A stretch of 64,000 bases of DNA from Lentilactobacillus kribbianus (GCF_013184075.1 NZ_JABEQQ010000002.1:513398-577397), one strand, 5' to 3'; shown: positions 53,285 through 63,435, counted from the stretch's first letter. Notes: a model not told the origin generated them from the sequence alone. Numbers and translations: made by a program.

Positions 53285-54937
53285 TTATTTAATGTGTAAT
53301 TTAGCTCGTAAAGCATCAGTTCTTGGTCCTAAAACATAGTCAGCAACTCGATTCTTTAACGTTAAGTAAGCGTAAATTCCGCCCCCAACGACAACTGCTA
53401 CTAGACTAACCACTAAACTAATCATGCCTCCCATTGGATCCGTAAAAAGACCAAAGAAGAAATTCAAGCCATAGACTAAAACTAATACTACCAAGTAAAC
53501 GATAAGGGAATATTCAGCAATTTTAGTAAACTCAGTTTTAAGTAACTTGCCATCAAATCCATATTGTTGATTAAGTCGATTCAAAATTAAGATATTTGCC
53601 ACCATAATCCCAATTCCCGTTGCTAATAATGACCCGAATGCTCCCAATAAGTATACTAATGGCCATTGCAACGCTAACTTCACAATCGTTCCAATTAAGA
53701 AGTATTTAACCGCTCGCTTATTTTGATTTAACCCTTGCATTACTGCAGCAAAAACAACGAACAAACCTAATGGGATCGCGATAAAGGAAGAAAATGACAG
53801 AATATTAGCACCTAGTGCTTGATGAGCCTGACCATAAAAAACTCGGTTTAATGGTCCTGCAATCGCAGCCATTCCCAATGATGCTGGTAACATAACATAC
53901 AAGAATAGTAAGAAAATATTGGAATTTTGGGAACGAATACTTTTTATATCATTTTGCGTAATGGCGACTGAAAGCATTGGTACTGCCGTGATAGCTAATG
54001 CAGAAGCTAATGAAATGACAATCATAATTAACTTATTGGAGTTAACTGCAAACATAGCATATAAATCACTCAATGCATCGCTGCTGTAATTAGTCGCCAT
54101 TTTCATAATATCAAAGAAAGTATACTGATCAATCAATTGGAAAATAGTAATTCCTGCTCCTAAGATAATAAACGGCACTGCTTGTGCAATAATTTCTTTG
54201 TAGAGCTCGGAAGCTTCCACATGAATTTCATTATTACTATTAGCCACTAAATCACGGAAATAACTCCGACGACGCCAGTAATAATAAACTAGGACCAACA
54301 GACCAGCTACCGCTCCAATAAAGGCTGCAAAAGTAGATTGTGCTACCGCTGTAATCCAACTACCATGCATTACTCGCATAATAATAAAAGCAGTAATCAA
54401 CATATACAAAACGCGGGCCAATTGTTCAACAAATTGAGAAATTGCTGATGGAGCCATTTGTTGATATCCCTGGAAATATCCTCTGGTTAAACTCATTGTC
54501 GGAATAATCAAGATAGCCCATGCTAATGAATGTAGTACCGGAATGACATCTTTATTGCCGCCATCTAGTAAAGGCGCCCCAAAATATAAAATTAAAGCAC
54601 AAACCAATCCGGTGACCACCGAAAGTACCAGTCCGCGCTTATATAAACGAACTCCAACTCCATATTCATTTAACGCATTATAATGTGCTACCTGCTTAGC
54701 AATTGCAGATGGAATTCCCGCAATCGCCGCAATTAGGAAAAAGCTGTAAATATTATAGCCAAACCCGTATAACGCATTTCCTAATAGGAAAAAGCTACCA
54801 AACCAAATCCGCCAGGGAATGATATAAATGGCCCCTAAGATCCGTGAAAAAATACTACCAGCTGTCATCCAGGCAGAACCGGACAACATTTTGTCGCGAT
54901 TCTCTTCATTGCTGGTCTGTTGTGTTTCATCATTCAT
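53285..54937 (-). CDS. MurJ/YtgP-type lipid II flippase (MOP superfamily)
   Basis: About 550 residues from the ATG at 54935-54937 (AGGA upstream). About 14 TM segments in the MOP/MATE pattern, with GSAWMTAGSIFSRILGAIYIIPW at the first helix and an internal repeat. It most resembles YtgP of Bacillus, a MurJ-type flippase for lipid II; polysaccharide (Wzx-like) export is the alternative. It follows leuS-side DNA on the same strand but with a terminator between. Confidence 0.88.
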   Translation of the reverse strand: MNDETQQTSNEENRDKMLSGSAWMTAGSIFSRILGAIYIIPWRIWFGSFFLLGNALYGFGYNIYSFFLIAAIAGIPSAIAKQVAHYNALNEYGVGVRLYKRGLVLSVVTGLVCALILYFGAPLLDGGNKDVIPVLHSLAWAILIIPTMSLTRGYFQGYQQMAPSAISQFVEQLARVLYMLITAFIIMRVMHGSWITAVAQSTFAAFIGAVAGLLVLVYYYWRRRSYFRDLVANSNNEIHVEASELYKEIIAQAVPFIILGAGITIFQLIDQYTFFDIMKMATNYSSDALSDLYAMFAVNSNKLIMIVISLASALAITAVPMLSVAITQNDIKSIRSQNSNIFLLFLYVMLPASLGMAAIAGPLNRVFYGQAHQALGANILSFSSFIAIPLGLFVVFAAVMQGLNQNKRAVKYFLIGTIVKLALQWPLVYLLGAFGSLLATGIGIMVANILILNRLNQQYGFDGKLLKTEFTKIAEYSLIVYLVVLVLVYGLNFFFGLFTDPMGGMISLVVSLVAVVVGGGIYAYLTLKNRVADYVLGPRTDALRAKLHIK

Positions 54938-55066
54938 CTTTGTTCCTGCTTTCGTTTTTAGCATTCAATTCAATCCTACTTATTCTAATGGAGAAATCGC
55001 GTAATATCAACACAGTTTATGACTTTTTAAATTCTCATTATTTAGTAAAGTAATTTTAGGCAATTT

Positions 55067-55098
55067 AAAAGAGATACCCGCAGTGGATATCTCTTTTA
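55067..55098 (-). terminator. Terminator after leuS
   Basis: AAAAGAGATATCCACTG/CGGGTATCTCTTTT hairpin, 11 bases after the leuS stop. Confidence 0.9.
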
Positions 55099-55108
55099 GT
55101 TAATTTAA

Positions 55109-57532
55109 TTAGCCTACAACGATGTTCACAATTCGATTAGGCACAACAATTACTTTTCTAATGTCTTTACCCTCAATTGCGGCTTGTACCTTCTCAGAAG
55201 CTTTAGCAACTTCTTCTGCTTCTTCTTTAGAAGCTCCTTGAGCCACCTTGATATGATCTCTAACCTTACCGTTTACCTGAACAACCATTTCTACTTCTGC
55301 TTCAACTAACTTTTCTGGATCATAAGTTGGCCAAGTAGAGTATGCAATAGTATCGTCATTGCCCAATAAACTCCAAAGTTCTTCTGTAATATGAGGAGCA
55401 ATTGGTGATAACAATTGCACGAAGCCCTTCATGTAATCGATTGGCAACGCATCAGCTTTATAAGCCTCATTAACAAAGACCATCATTTGAGAAATGGCCA
55501 CGTTAAAGCGCATTTGTTCTAAGTCTTCAGAAACAACTTTAACGGTCTCATTGTAAATTTTATCTAGCTTACCATCATTAAAGGTTGTAACTCGATCACG
55601 TAAATGATTATTTTCATCAATCATTAAACGCCATACTCGATCTAACCAGCGATAAGCCCCTGCAATTCCTTCGGTATTCCAAGGTTTGGCAGCATCGATA
55701 GGTCCCATAAACATTTCATAAACTCGTAAAGTGTCGGCACCATATTCATTTACAATATCATCTGGATTAATAACATTTCCTTTAGATTTCGACATTTTTT
55801 CATGATTAGTTCCCAAAATCATTCCTTGGTTAACTAGCTTTTGGAATGGTTCTTTTGTGTTAACAACCCCTAAATCATATAACACCTTGTGCCAGAAACG
55901 AGCATATAGTAAATGAAGTACTGCATGTTCAGCTCCACCAACATACAAATCAACCGGCATCCAATATTTAGACTTTTCCGGATCAGCAATCATTTCATCG
56001 TTATGTGGATCAATGTAACGCAAATAATACCAAGAACTACCAGCCCACTGTGGCATTGTGTTAGTTTCACGTTTACCCTTACGACCATTTTCATCAACCA
56101 CATTAACCCAATCATCTAAGTTAGCCAATGGACTTTCACCAGTTCCAGATGGCTCAATATTTTTAGCTGCTGGAAGCTTTAATGGCAATTCATCTTCTGG
56201 TACAAGGGTAGTTTCACCATCTTCCCAATGAATAACTGGAATAGGTTCACCCCAATAACGTTGGCGACTAAAGATCCAATCACGTAGCCGATAATTAACT
56301 TTTTCGTGACCTGCTTTGTGTTCGGTTAACCAATCAATTGCAGCTTTAATTGCCGTCGGTTTATCCATGCCATCCATAAAGCCCGAGTTAATATGAACGC
56401 CATCGCCAGCAAAGGCTTCTTTTTCAAGATCCATGCCTTCACCTTTAATTACTGGAATGATTGGTAAATCAAATTTTTGGGCAAATTCATAATCACGTTG
56501 GTCATGTCCGGGTACCGCCATAATGGCTCCAGTCCCATAAGAAGTTAATACGTAATCACCAATCCAAACCGGTACTAATTGTTCAGTCATTGGATTAATT
56601 GCATAGGCCCCGGTAAAGACGCCACTTTTATCTTTATTCAAGTCGGTTCGTTCCAAATCGGATTTACGAGCAACCTTTTCCTTATAAGCCGCAACTTCAT
56701 CTTTATGGTCAGCCGTAGTAATTTGATCCACTAACTCATGTTCTGGTGATAATACTAAATACGTGGCACCAAACAAAGTATCTGGTCGAGTAGTGAAAAC
56801 TTCAATTTTTTGATCTGAATCGGCTACCTTAAAATCAACACTAGCGCCCCGAGAACGGCCAATCCAGTTTCGTTGCATATCTTTAACGTTTTCTGGCCAA
56901 TCAAGATCATCCAAATCATCAATCAAACGATCAGCATAAGCCGTAATTTTAAGAACCCATTGGCGCATTGGGACCCGATATACTGGATATCCACCACGTT
57001 CAGTCTTACCATCAATAACTTCTTCATTAGACACAACGGTTCCACCCATGAAATCAGGGGCCCAATTAACCATGATTTCATCTTCATAGGCTAATCCTTT
57101 TTTGTATAATTGCTCAAAAATCCATTGAGTCCATTTGTAGTAACTGGGATCAGTTGTATTAAGTTCGCGATCCCAATCGTATGAAAATCCTAAAGATTGA
57201 ATCTGACGCTTAAAGTTTTTAATATTTTGAGCTGTAAAATCTTTAGGGTTATGTCCTGTCTTTAAAGCATATTGTTCTGCCGGAAGACCAAATGCATCCC
57301 AACCAATTGGATGTAAGACGTTTTTGTTTTGCATCCGTTTCATTCGTGCCATAATATCAGTGGCAGTGTAACCTTCTGGATGCCCAACGTGCAATCCTTG
57401 ACCAGATGGATAAGGAAACATATCTAGGACATAATATTTATCCTTTACTGGGTCTTCGGTAGTTTTAAAAGTTTTATGTTCTTTCCAATAATGCTGCCAT
57501 TTGCGTTCAATGACCTCGTGATTATATGCCAT
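55109..57532 (-). CDS. leuS: Leucyl-tRNA synthetase
   Basis: 807 residues. HIGH-type motif [18 protein letters not shown] near the N-terminus, the CP1 editing domain ([18 protein letters not shown]), and [11 protein letters not shown] (KMSKS). C-terminal anticodon-binding and LeuRS-specific parts are complete. The T-box leader upstream controls it, and a terminator follows. Confidence 0.97.
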   Translation of the reverse strand: MAYNHEVIERKWQHYWKEHKTFKTTEDPVKDKYYVLDMFPYPSGQGLHVGHPEGYTATDIMARMKRMQNKNVLHPIGWDAFGLPAEQYALKTGHNPKDFTAQNIKNFKRQIQSLGFSYDWDRELNTTDPSYYKWTQWIFEQLYKKGLAYEDEIMVNWAPDFMGGTVVSNEEVIDGKTERGGYPVYRVPMRQWVLKITAYADRLIDDLDDLDWPENVKDMQRNWIGRSRGASVDFKVADSDQKIEVFTTRPDTLFGATYLVLSPEHELVDQITTADHKDEVAAYKEKVARKSDLERTDLNKDKSGVFTGAYAINPMTEQLVPVWIGDYVLTSYGTGAIMAVPGHDQRDYEFAQKFDLPIIPVIKGEGMDLEKEAFAGDGVHINSGFMDGMDKPTAIKAAIDWLTEHKAGHEKVNYRLRDWIFSRQRYWGEPIPVIHWEDGETTLVPEDELPLKLPAAKNIEPSGTGESPLANLDDWVNVVDENGRKGKRETNTMPQWAGSSWYYLRYIDPHNDEMIADPEKSKYWMPVDLYVGGAEHAVLHLLYARFWHKVLYDLGVVNTKEPFQKLVNQGMILGTNHEKMSKSKGNVINPDDIVNEYGADTLRVYEMFMGPIDAAKPWNTEGIAGAYRWLDRVWRLMIDENNHLRDRVTTFNDGKLDKIYNETVKVVSEDLEQMRFNVAISQMMVFVNEAYKADALPIDYMKGFVQLLSPIAPHITEELWSLLGNDDTIAYSTWPTYDPEKLVEAEVEMVVQVNGKVRDHIKVAQGASKEEAEEVAKASEKVQAAIEGKDIRKVIVVPNRIVNIVVG

Positions 57533-57560
57533 ACTTATTCTCCTTTATTATTAATTCATG

Positions 57561-57830
57561 AAAAAAAGCCCTATAAAAAATCCAATTAATCTGGAATTTT
57601 TATAGGACGAATTAACCGCGGTACCACCTATTATTCTCAACCATTATGTTGAGCTACTCAGAACTAATAACGGCAGTTAACCGAATTTGCCTACTAAAGG
57701 TTCAACAAATCATTCTTGCGACGAGTTCATTAAATGTTTCATCTAGGCTTACACCAAATTCACCTAGTCTCTGAAAAGGAACATGAAATTACTACTTCGC
57801 ACTCATTTCATGAATTAAGCTATTGATGTA
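57561..57830 (-). promoter_or_regulatory. T-box leader of leuS
   Basis: Minus-strand core AGGTGGTACCGCGG (57616-57629), then a terminator hairpin with T7 (about 57561-57607). Stem I has AGTAGTAA (S-turn) opposite GAACTCGTC, where GAA is followed directly by CTC (57723-57725), a Leu codon, and then G. The distal loop pairs CTAGG with CCTAG. Uncharged tRNA-Leu(GAG) would be sensed. This 367-base stretch before leuS holds no gene. Confidence 0.93.
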
Positions 57831-57859
57831 ATCCTATCAGACGTTTAAACTTAACGCAA
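57831..57859 (-). promoter_or_regulatory. Promoter of the leuS T-box transcript
   Basis: Minus-strand TTGCGT (57854-57859), 17-base spacer, TAGGAT (57831-57836), just before the T-box start. Confidence 0.7.
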
Positions 57860-57899
57860 GTCCCATATTCTTTTATTAAAAAACACTTGGAGGCGCCCA

Positions 57900-58541
57900 A
57901 TGATTTCTAAAAAACAATGGTGGGCTACTGGTCTTTCACTTTTACTATTTTTATTGTTATTAGTTGGTGTCATGACCAATGCTCAATACATATCAGCCAT
58001 TGATTATCATGTTCTAGCGGTTATTCAACCTATTAGAAGTTCCGGGTTAGATAGTTTCTTTATTTTTCTTACTCAAACACTAAATGAAGTTCCAGCGATT
58101 ATTACAGTGATTATTATCGCCATTTTAGTCGAACTATGGCAGCATCATCTTAACTACGCATGGTTATTATTTTTTAATTGCTTCATTATTGCTGGTGGAG
58201 TGAATACATTAATTAAACATATTGTTAATCGTCCACGCCCAATAGTAAGACATTTGGTTAAAGTTTCTTCTACCAGTTTTCCCAGTGGTCACTCCATTAC
58301 GTCTATGTTACTAGGCGGTACTGTGATTTTTATTCTAATGCAAACGCTAAATCAAGGATCTAAACGATTTATTTTAATCACTCTAATATGTTGCTGGATA
58401 TTTTTAATTGGTCTGAGTCGAGCTTATGTTCACGTTCATTATCCAACCGATGTTTTAGCTGGTTGGAGTCTGGGATTTGTATTTTTAACATTAAGCGAAA
58501 CAGCCTTTCTTCGTTTAGAAAATAAAAAAAGATTATCCTGA
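57900..58541 (+). CDS. PAP2-family membrane phosphatase
   Basis: 213 residues, about six TM segments. The three phosphatase motifs are present: KHIVNRPRP, PSGHS and SRAYVHVHYPTDVLAG. It could be undecaprenyl-diphosphate (BcrC-like) or another lipid phosphatase. GGAGGCGCCCA precedes the ATG. The leuS promoter is divergent, 41 bases away. Its last codons lie in a hairpin. Confidence 0.88.
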   Translation: MISKKQWWATGLSLLLFLLLLVGVMTNAQYISAIDYHVLAVIQPIRSSGLDSFFIFLTQTLNEVPAIITVIIIAILVELWQHHLNYAWLLFFNCFIIAGGVNTLIKHIVNRPRPIVRHLVKVSSTSFPSGHSITSMLLGGTVIFILMQTLNQGSKRFILITLICCWIFLIGLSRAYVHVHYPTDVLAGWSLGFVFLTLSETAFLRLENKKRLS

Positions 58542-58586
58542 AAATAGGATAATCCGAGAAGTTCAACTAGTTAGTTGAACTTTTTT
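58530..58586. terminator. Two hairpins between the PAP2 and exporter genes
   Basis: GATTATCC/GGATAATC (58530-58555), then AAGTTCAACTAG/TTAGTTGAACTT with T6 (58559-58586). The second serves both convergent genes, overlapping the exporter's stop region. Confidence 0.8.
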
Positions 58587-60039
58587 TATTGCGATCAGCA
58601 AAATTAATTAGAAATGCCAGTACAATCAAAATTAAACCGGCAATAAAAACATTATGCAACATTTGGTACAACACAATTCGTAACTTAGGCAACATTGTTT
58701 GAGACAACTCGTGAGCGGTCTGTGGATTAATTAGCTTATCCATCATTCCCATAGTAGCCCCATCGGTTTGGTTAACTCCACGAACCATTGTAGTATTCAT
58801 GATAATTCCAAAAATAGAAACCATTAAAGATTGCCCCAAGGTACGACAAAGGGTATTAAAAGAGGTAGCTACCCCAATTTCATCTGGTTTAACTTCATTT
58901 TGAACTGTAATAGTAGTTGAAGTAATGGTAATTCCAAAACCAGTTCCACAAATGGCAGCGATAATTAAAAAGCTACAAAATGGTGTCTGAGCTGGCAATA
59001 ACGTCATTGCAATTGCTCCAACTAAAATAAACGATAAACTAACATTAATAATCATTTGTGGTCTCATGGTTAAAATCATTTTACCCGCAATAAACGAGCC
59101 CACAATCCACATGATAGAACTAGGTGTAATTGCAAATCCAGCCATGGATGCACGTAATCCTAAAATTCCTTGAGTCCAATCAGGTAGATAAACTTCAAAA
59201 CCAATTAAAAAGCCACTAACCAAAAACACCACCGCATTTTGAACCACGAACGTTTTATTTTCAAACAATTCCATTGGAATCAAGGGATCGGCTGCTATTC
59301 GTTCGTGCCGAATGAATAAAATTAAAGTGACTACAAATATTAATAAACAAATGGCAATAATGGGCCATTTAATTGGTGCTTGACCAATAGCCTGAAACCC
59401 ATACATTAACGACAGTAAGGATAACGTCAAATAAATCATGCCCAAGTAATCAATACTTGTTTGATGTACTTTGCGTTGTTCTTTAAAAAATAACTGAATC
59501 ATTAACATCACAATGATACCAATTGGTAGATTAATAAAAAAGATCCAATGCCAGGTTAACTGATCAACAATAAACCCCCCCAATAATGGCGCAATAATGG
59601 AGGCAATCCCCCAAGCGGCTCCGTTGAATCCCATTACTTGAGCTCTTTTTTCTACTGGATAAATATCGGCGATAATAGTATTAGAAATGGGCATAATCGA
59701 ACCAGCACCAATTCCTTGAACCGCTCGCCAAATTATTAAGGCAAGCATAGAATGCGAAAGCCCCGACATAACTGAGCCAACGATAAAAATTGCGATACCA
59801 ATAATAAACATTGGTTTTCGTCCCACTTGATCAGCTAATTTACCATAGATTGGGGTCGCAATTGCATTGGTCAACAGGAAAATAGAAAATACCCAATTCA
59901 TTAATGAAACCCCATGTAAATCACCAATAATTGTTGGCATTGCGGTCGAAACAATGGTCCCCTCCACCGCACTCATAAAAGTTGCGACAAATAAAGCAAT
60001 TGTCACGAGCGGAACATTGCTCCGTTCGGTTGAATTCAT
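58567..60039 (-). CDS. DHA2-type (14-TM) MFS multidrug exporter
   Basis: 490 residues with about 14 TM segments. Motif A is GKLADQVGRKPMF and motif C-like AWGIASIIAPLLGGFI. It starts NVPLVTIALFVATFMSAVEGTIVSTAMPTI, as in EmrB/QacA proteins. The substrate is unknown. AAAGGAG precedes the ATG. No regulator gene is adjacent. Confidence 0.9.
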   Translation of the reverse strand: MNSTERSNVPLVTIALFVATFMSAVEGTIVSTAMPTIIGDLHGVSLMNWVFSIFLLTNAIATPIYGKLADQVGRKPMFIIGIAIFIVGSVMSGLSHSMLALIIWRAVQGIGAGSIMPISNTIIADIYPVEKRAQVMGFNGAAWGIASIIAPLLGGFIVDQLTWHWIFFINLPIGIIVMLMIQLFFKEQRKVHQTSIDYLGMIYLTLSLLSLMYGFQAIGQAPIKWPIIAICLLIFVVTLILFIRHERIAADPLIPMELFENKTFVVQNAVVFLVSGFLIGFEVYLPDWTQGILGLRASMAGFAITPSSIMWIVGSFIAGKMILTMRPQMIINVSLSFILVGAIAMTLLPAQTPFCSFLIIAAICGTGFGITITSTTITVQNEVKPDEIGVATSFNTLCRTLGQSLMVSIFGIIMNTTMVRGVNQTDGATMGMMDKLINPQTAHELSQTMLPKLRIVLYQMLHNVFIAGLILIVLAFLINFADRNKKSSTN

Positions 60040-60055
60040 GTAAACACTCCTTTCG

Positions 60056-60085
60056 AAAAAAGCTCCCGCATAACGGGAGCCTTTT
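60056..60085 (-). terminator. Terminator after metK
   Basis: AAGGCTCCCG/CGGGAGCTTTTTT hairpin on the minus strand, 14 bases after metK. Confidence 0.92.
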
Positions 60086-60098
60086 AAAACAAATATTA

Positions 60099-61289
60099 TT
60101 AGTTATTAAAATACTCTTTTAATGCGTCAACCTTATCTAAATGTTCCCAAGGTAAATCAACATCTGTTCGGCCAAAATGACCATAAGCGGCTGTCTGTTT
60201 ATAAATTGGTCGTTTAAGGTCTAACATTTTAATGATACCAGCTGGTCGTAAATCAAATAACTGACGAACTGCTTCAGTTAATTTTTCTTCCGAAACCTTA
60301 GCTGTATTAAAAGTATTCACAGAAACAGAGACTGGTTCTGCAACGCCAATAGCATAAGCTAATTGAACTTCCACTTCAGTAGCTAAACCTGCAGCGACAA
60401 TGTTTTTAGCAATATAGCGAGCAGCATAACTAGCTGAACGGTCAACCTTGGTTGCATCTTTACCAGAAAAAGCACCCCCACCGTGGTGAGCATAGCCACC
60501 GTAAGTATCAACAATAATCTTACGACCTGTTAAACCAGCATCGCCTTGAGGTCCACCAATTACAAAACGTCCAGTTGGATTAATGAAATATTTAGTTTTA
60601 TCATCCAATAATTCGGTTGGAATTACCTCATTAATCACCTTTGTTCGTACGTCTTGACGAATTTGGTCTAATGATACCTCTGGCAAGTGTTGGGTACTTA
60701 AAACTACTGTATCTACCCTTAATGGCTTACCATTGTCATCATATTCTACGGTAACCTCAGCTTTCGCATCAGGTCCTAAATAATCTAATTCACCGTCTTT
60801 ACGAACTTTAGCAATTCGTTGCATTAAATGATGACTTAACGAAATAGGTAGTGGCATTAATTCCGGTGTTTCGTTAATAGCATAACCAAACATCAATCCT
60901 TGATCACCAGCACCAATTTGATCTAGTGGATCTTCTGCTCCCTCTTTCATTTCAAGAGCATCATCAACTCCTTGAGCAATATCAGGAGATTGTTCATCGA
61001 TAGCTACCAGTACCGCACTGGTATCGCCGTCAAAGCCAAATTTATTATCAACATAACCGATAGATTTGATAGTGTCACGGACCACCTTTTGAATATCAAC
61101 ATAAGCAGTGGTTGATATTTCACCAAATACTAGTACCAATCCTGTTGTAACTGAAGTTTCGCACGCAACTCGAGCGTCCGGATCTTTAGCCAATATAGCG
61201 TCCAAAATAGCATCACTAATTTGATCAGCGATTTTATCTGGATGCCCTTCTGAAACAGATTCTGAAGTAAACAAATGTCTTTCTTGCAT
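60099..61289 (-). CDS. metK: S-adenosylmethionine synthetase
   Basis: 396 residues. [21 protein letters not shown] at the start, [12 protein letters not shown], and the phosphate loop [17 protein letters not shown]. It makes SAM from Met and ATP. The SD (GGGGGG) is part of the SMK-box leader, so SAM itself should shut off translation. Confidence 0.97.
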   Translation of the reverse strand: MQERHLFTSESVSEGHPDKIADQISDAILDAILAKDPDARVACETSVTTGLVLVFGEISTTAYVDIQKVVRDTIKSIGYVDNKFGFDGDTSAVLVAIDEQSPDIAQGVDDALEMKEGAEDPLDQIGAGDQGLMFGYAINETPELMPLPISLSHHLMQRIAKVRKDGELDYLGPDAKAEVTVEYDDNGKPLRVDTVVLSTQHLPEVSLDQIRQDVRTKVINEVIPTELLDDKTKYFINPTGRFVIGGPQGDAGLTGRKIIVDTYGGYAHHGGGAFSGKDATKVDRSASYAARYIAKNIVAAGLATEVEVQLAYAIGVAEPVSVSVNTFNTAKVSEEKLTEAVRQLFDLRPAGIIKMLDLKRPIYKQTAAYGHFGRTDVDLPWEHLDKVDALKEYFNN

Positions 61290-61290
61290 T

Positions 61291-61361
61291 AGTTTTCCCC
61301 CCGTTTTATTTTTGTAGGTTACAAGGCTTCTTCACAATAATGTGAATCCTATCGGGAACTC
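61291..61361 (-). promoter_or_regulatory. SMK box (SAM-III) riboswitch of metK
   Basis: The minus strand reads GTTCCCGATAGG, a TTCACA...TGTGAA hairpin, AAGCCTTGTAACC, and then the SD CGGGGGGAA just before the ATG. GTTCCCG can pair with CGGGGGGAA, hiding the SD when SAM is bound; GCCTTGTAACC matches the conserved core of enterococcal and lactobacillar SMK boxes. This class acts on translation. Confidence 0.93.
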
Positions 61362-61478
61362 ATAACTAATTAATGTTATCATATCTTTGACTTTATTAAA
61401 ACGATTATTCTAATTTAACATTGACCAATATTTTAAAAAACGCTAGGATAAATTTAATTAACCATGAGGAGTCCTTCA

Positions 61479-62192
61479 ATGAACATTAAAAATAAACAAA
61501 TCGGTAATCTTATTTTACAAGCAATATTCCCCCTCATAACCTGGGGTATTTATACTAGAATTCATTTTAGTAATTTATTGGGAAATCATAGTTTTCAACT
61601 ACTTACTGTTTTTGCAATCGTCTTTGTTTTTTTAGGTAAGCAGATATCTAACAAAGGCAAACCTAATTGGTCAGTAATTACAATAATAGATTTAATTTTA
61701 CTGGGATTATTATGGTTAGTAGCTCCCACCATCAGTTGGTCTGCTATCTGGCTTTTGACTATTAATGTAGTTACCATCAACTTATTGTTTGTTAAAAACT
61801 TGATTAATGATAATTACTCAGAATGGTTATTATTTTCACTTTCATATGGAACCGGAATTGTAATGGCTGGTCAACTATTAATCAATAATTTTATCAACTC
61901 CCAACAACTACTAGTCTTAATTATTTTAATTTTCAGTAACCTACTATTTTCATTTCCTCACTTCATAAAAAAAGAGCCACCTTTTTTAGTTTTAATTAGC
62001 ATTATCTGTTTCATCTTAATCTTTGGTTTTGCTCTTTCGCTTTCAGTAGAAAAATTAATCGCTTTAGCTTTGATCGATTTGGGATTTCTTGCTATTGAAA
62101 GTCAGCCTAATTTACTTAAACTTTCAATCAAGTGGCCAGTTGGATTAGCATTCAACCTTTTAACTTCTTTAGTAATATTTATTCTTTCCTAA
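61479..62192 (+). CDS. Multi-pass membrane protein, unknown function
   Basis: About 237 residues from the ATG at 61479 (GAGGAG upstream). Around eight hydrophobic segments with very few charged residues. No recognised family or motif; not obviously a transporter subunit. Divergent from metK. Confidence 0.75.
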   Translation: MNIKNKQIGNLILQAIFPLITWGIYTRIHFSNLLGNHSFQLLTVFAIVFVFLGKQISNKGKPNWSVITIIDLILLGLLWLVAPTISWSAIWLLTINVVTINLLFVKNLINDNYSEWLLFSLSYGTGIVMAGQLLINNFINSQQLLVLIILIFSNLLFSFPHFIKKEPPFLVLISIICFILIFGFALSLSVEKLIALALIDLGFLAIESQPNLLKLSIKWPVGLAFNLLTSLVIFILS

Positions 62193-62283
62193 ACAAAATT
62201 AATATTGCGCAAAGAAAATGATTCAGTTCGTTTTTCTAATAATTCGTATGATATTATTGCCATTGTCAGAAAAAAGGAAAGCG

Positions 62284-62640
62284 GTGAACCAATTGTTGAT
62301 TAGCGTAATCGGTGATATTAGAAGTGGCAAAATTCAACCATCATTAACTGGTAATGAAATTGTCGATAACGCCTTAATTCAAAACTTTTGTGATCAACTT
62401 CAAAAGGAATTAAACGAAGTCAATCCTAACTTAGTGGTTGAGGCAGAACATTTTTTCAATGTAGATGATGCAACTAGTGATGTTTACATCCTTGATCAAA
62501 AAGTTTTGAATTCTTTAGGCAATAATTTGGTTAAAGATTTAAACATAATCGTCATTAATCACAGTGATTTAGTTTGGGGTATTACAACAACAGCTAAAGA
62601 AATTTTATTAAACCATCAATTTACCCCACTTACACAATAA
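62284..62640 (+). CDS. Unrecognised protein, faintly SatD-like at its N-terminus
   Basis: About 118 residues from GTG at 62284 with AAGGAA upstream; a longer form from the ATG at 62218 lacks an SD and would add a hydrophobic, low-conservation start. NQLLISVIGDIRSGKI resembles the start of SatD-type proteins, but the later part is shorter and does not clearly match. TGATATTAT (62249-62257) may be its promoter, favouring the short start. Could be a truncated relic. Confidence 0.55.
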   Translation: MNQLLISVIGDIRSGKIQPSLTGNEIVDNALIQNFCDQLQKELNEVNPNLVVEAEHFFNVDDATSDVYILDQKVLNSLGNNLVKDLNIIVINHSDLVWGITTTAKEILLNHQFTPLTQ

Positions 62641-62643
62641 TTA

Positions 62644-62682
62644 AAAACAGCCTATCTTAAATTTAGATAGACTATTTTTTTA
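62644..62682 (+). terminator. Terminator after the SatD-like gene
   Basis: AGCCTATCT/AGATAGACT stem followed by T8. Confidence 0.75.
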
Positions 62683-62713
62683 AGCTAAAATACCCTTCAA
62701 TTAGCAAAGATAA

Positions 62714-62722
62714 TGCTACAAT
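62714..62722 (+). promoter_or_regulatory. Extended -10 promoter of the 60-residue protein gene
   Basis: TGCTACAAT (TACAAT 62717-62722), 54 bases before the ATG. Confidence 0.6.
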
Positions 62723-62776
62723 AGAAATCAAGTGATACTCATGTATTGACTTAATTCATTTTGGGTGGTGATAGTA

Positions 62777-62959
62777 ATGAACATTAACGAAATTATGGAC
62801 ACAGTAAAGGGTTTGGTTGGCGAAGGAAAATTAGAAGAAGCTCAAACCTTTATTAAAGATCATAAAAATGATCTTGGTGATTACTATGATAAAGCTAAGG
62901 ACCTGATTGACGGTAATTCTTCAAGTTTATTAGATAAGGCTAAAGATTTATTCAACTAA
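62777..62959 (+). CDS. Small acidic helical protein (60 residues)
   Basis: From the ATG at 62777 (GGTGGTGAT upstream). MNINEIMDTVKGLVGEGKLEEAQTF opens a charged, amphipathic-helix protein with two DKAKDL repeats. No signal peptide, Cys or TM. It has its own promoter and terminator, so it is likely expressed on its own. Function unknown. Confidence 0.75.
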   Translation: MNINEIMDTVKGLVGEGKLEEAQTFIKDHKNDLGDYYDKAKDLIDGNSSSLLDKAKDLFN

Positions 62960-62967
62960 TAAGACCT

Positions 62968-63007
62968 AAAAAAGACTGATACTTATTAAAAGTATCAGTC
63001 TTTTTAT
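62968..63007. terminator. Bidirectional terminator between the small gene and the tRNA cluster
   Basis: AAAAAGACTGATACTT/AAGTATCAGTCTTTTT stem; on the minus strand it lies after tRNA-Cys, the end of the tRNA run. Confidence 0.93.
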
Positions 63008-63018
63008 TAACTATCTTA

Positions 63019-63089
<71 letters not shown>

Positions 63090-63090
63090 A

Positions 63091-63146
63091 TAAAAAAAGA
63101 TGGAACACCCTACACTTGCTAGGAAGTGATGTGGATATACCATCTA
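63091..63146 (-). terminator. Terminator-like hairpin between tRNA-Leu and tRNA-Cys
   Basis: Minus-strand AGATGG...CCATCT closes a long, interrupted stem whose inner part pairs CACTT with AAGTG, followed by seven T residues that run into tRNA-Cys. It looks like an intrinsic terminator with the tRNA-Cys gene beyond it. Confidence 0.6.
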
Positions 63147-63152
63147 AAGAAG

Positions 63153-63237
63153 TACCGGAGGTGGGGTTCGAACCCACACGTCCTCAACGGACACTGGATT
63201 TTGAGTCCAGCGCGTCTGCCAATTCCGCCACTCCGGC
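63153..63237 (-). tRNA. tRNA-Leu (CAA)
   Basis: 85 bases with a long variable arm. Anticodon stem CTGGA/TCCAG, loop CTCAAAA, anticodon CAA. Acceptor GCCGGAG with CTCCGGT has a G1-U72 pair. Discriminator A. Confidence 0.95.
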
Positions 63238-63278
63238 AAAAACATAAACGAAACAATTACAAGTAAGTGTTTCTTAAG

Positions 63279-63352
63279 GGCGGTATGTGAGAATCGAACT
63301 CACGCGTGTCGGATCCACAAACCGATGTGTTAACCACTTCACCAATACCGCC
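63279..63352 (-). tRNA. tRNA-His (GTG)
   Basis: 74 bases including the encoded G-1 that pairs with C73, the identity mark of tRNA-His. Anticodon loop TTGTGGA, anticodon GTG; the pair closing the loop is a T-T mismatch. Confidence 0.93.
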
Positions 63353-63364
63353 ATAACATTATAA

Positions 63365-63435
63365 CAGGGATAGTAGGAGTTGAACCCACACTGACGGTTT
63401 TGGAGACCGTAGTTCTACCATTAAACTATATCCCT
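63365..63435 (-). tRNA. tRNA-Trp (CCA)
   Basis: 71 bases; stem ACGGT/ACCGT around loop CTCCAAA gives anticodon CCA. Acceptor AGGGATA with TATCCCT, discriminator G. Confidence 0.95.
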
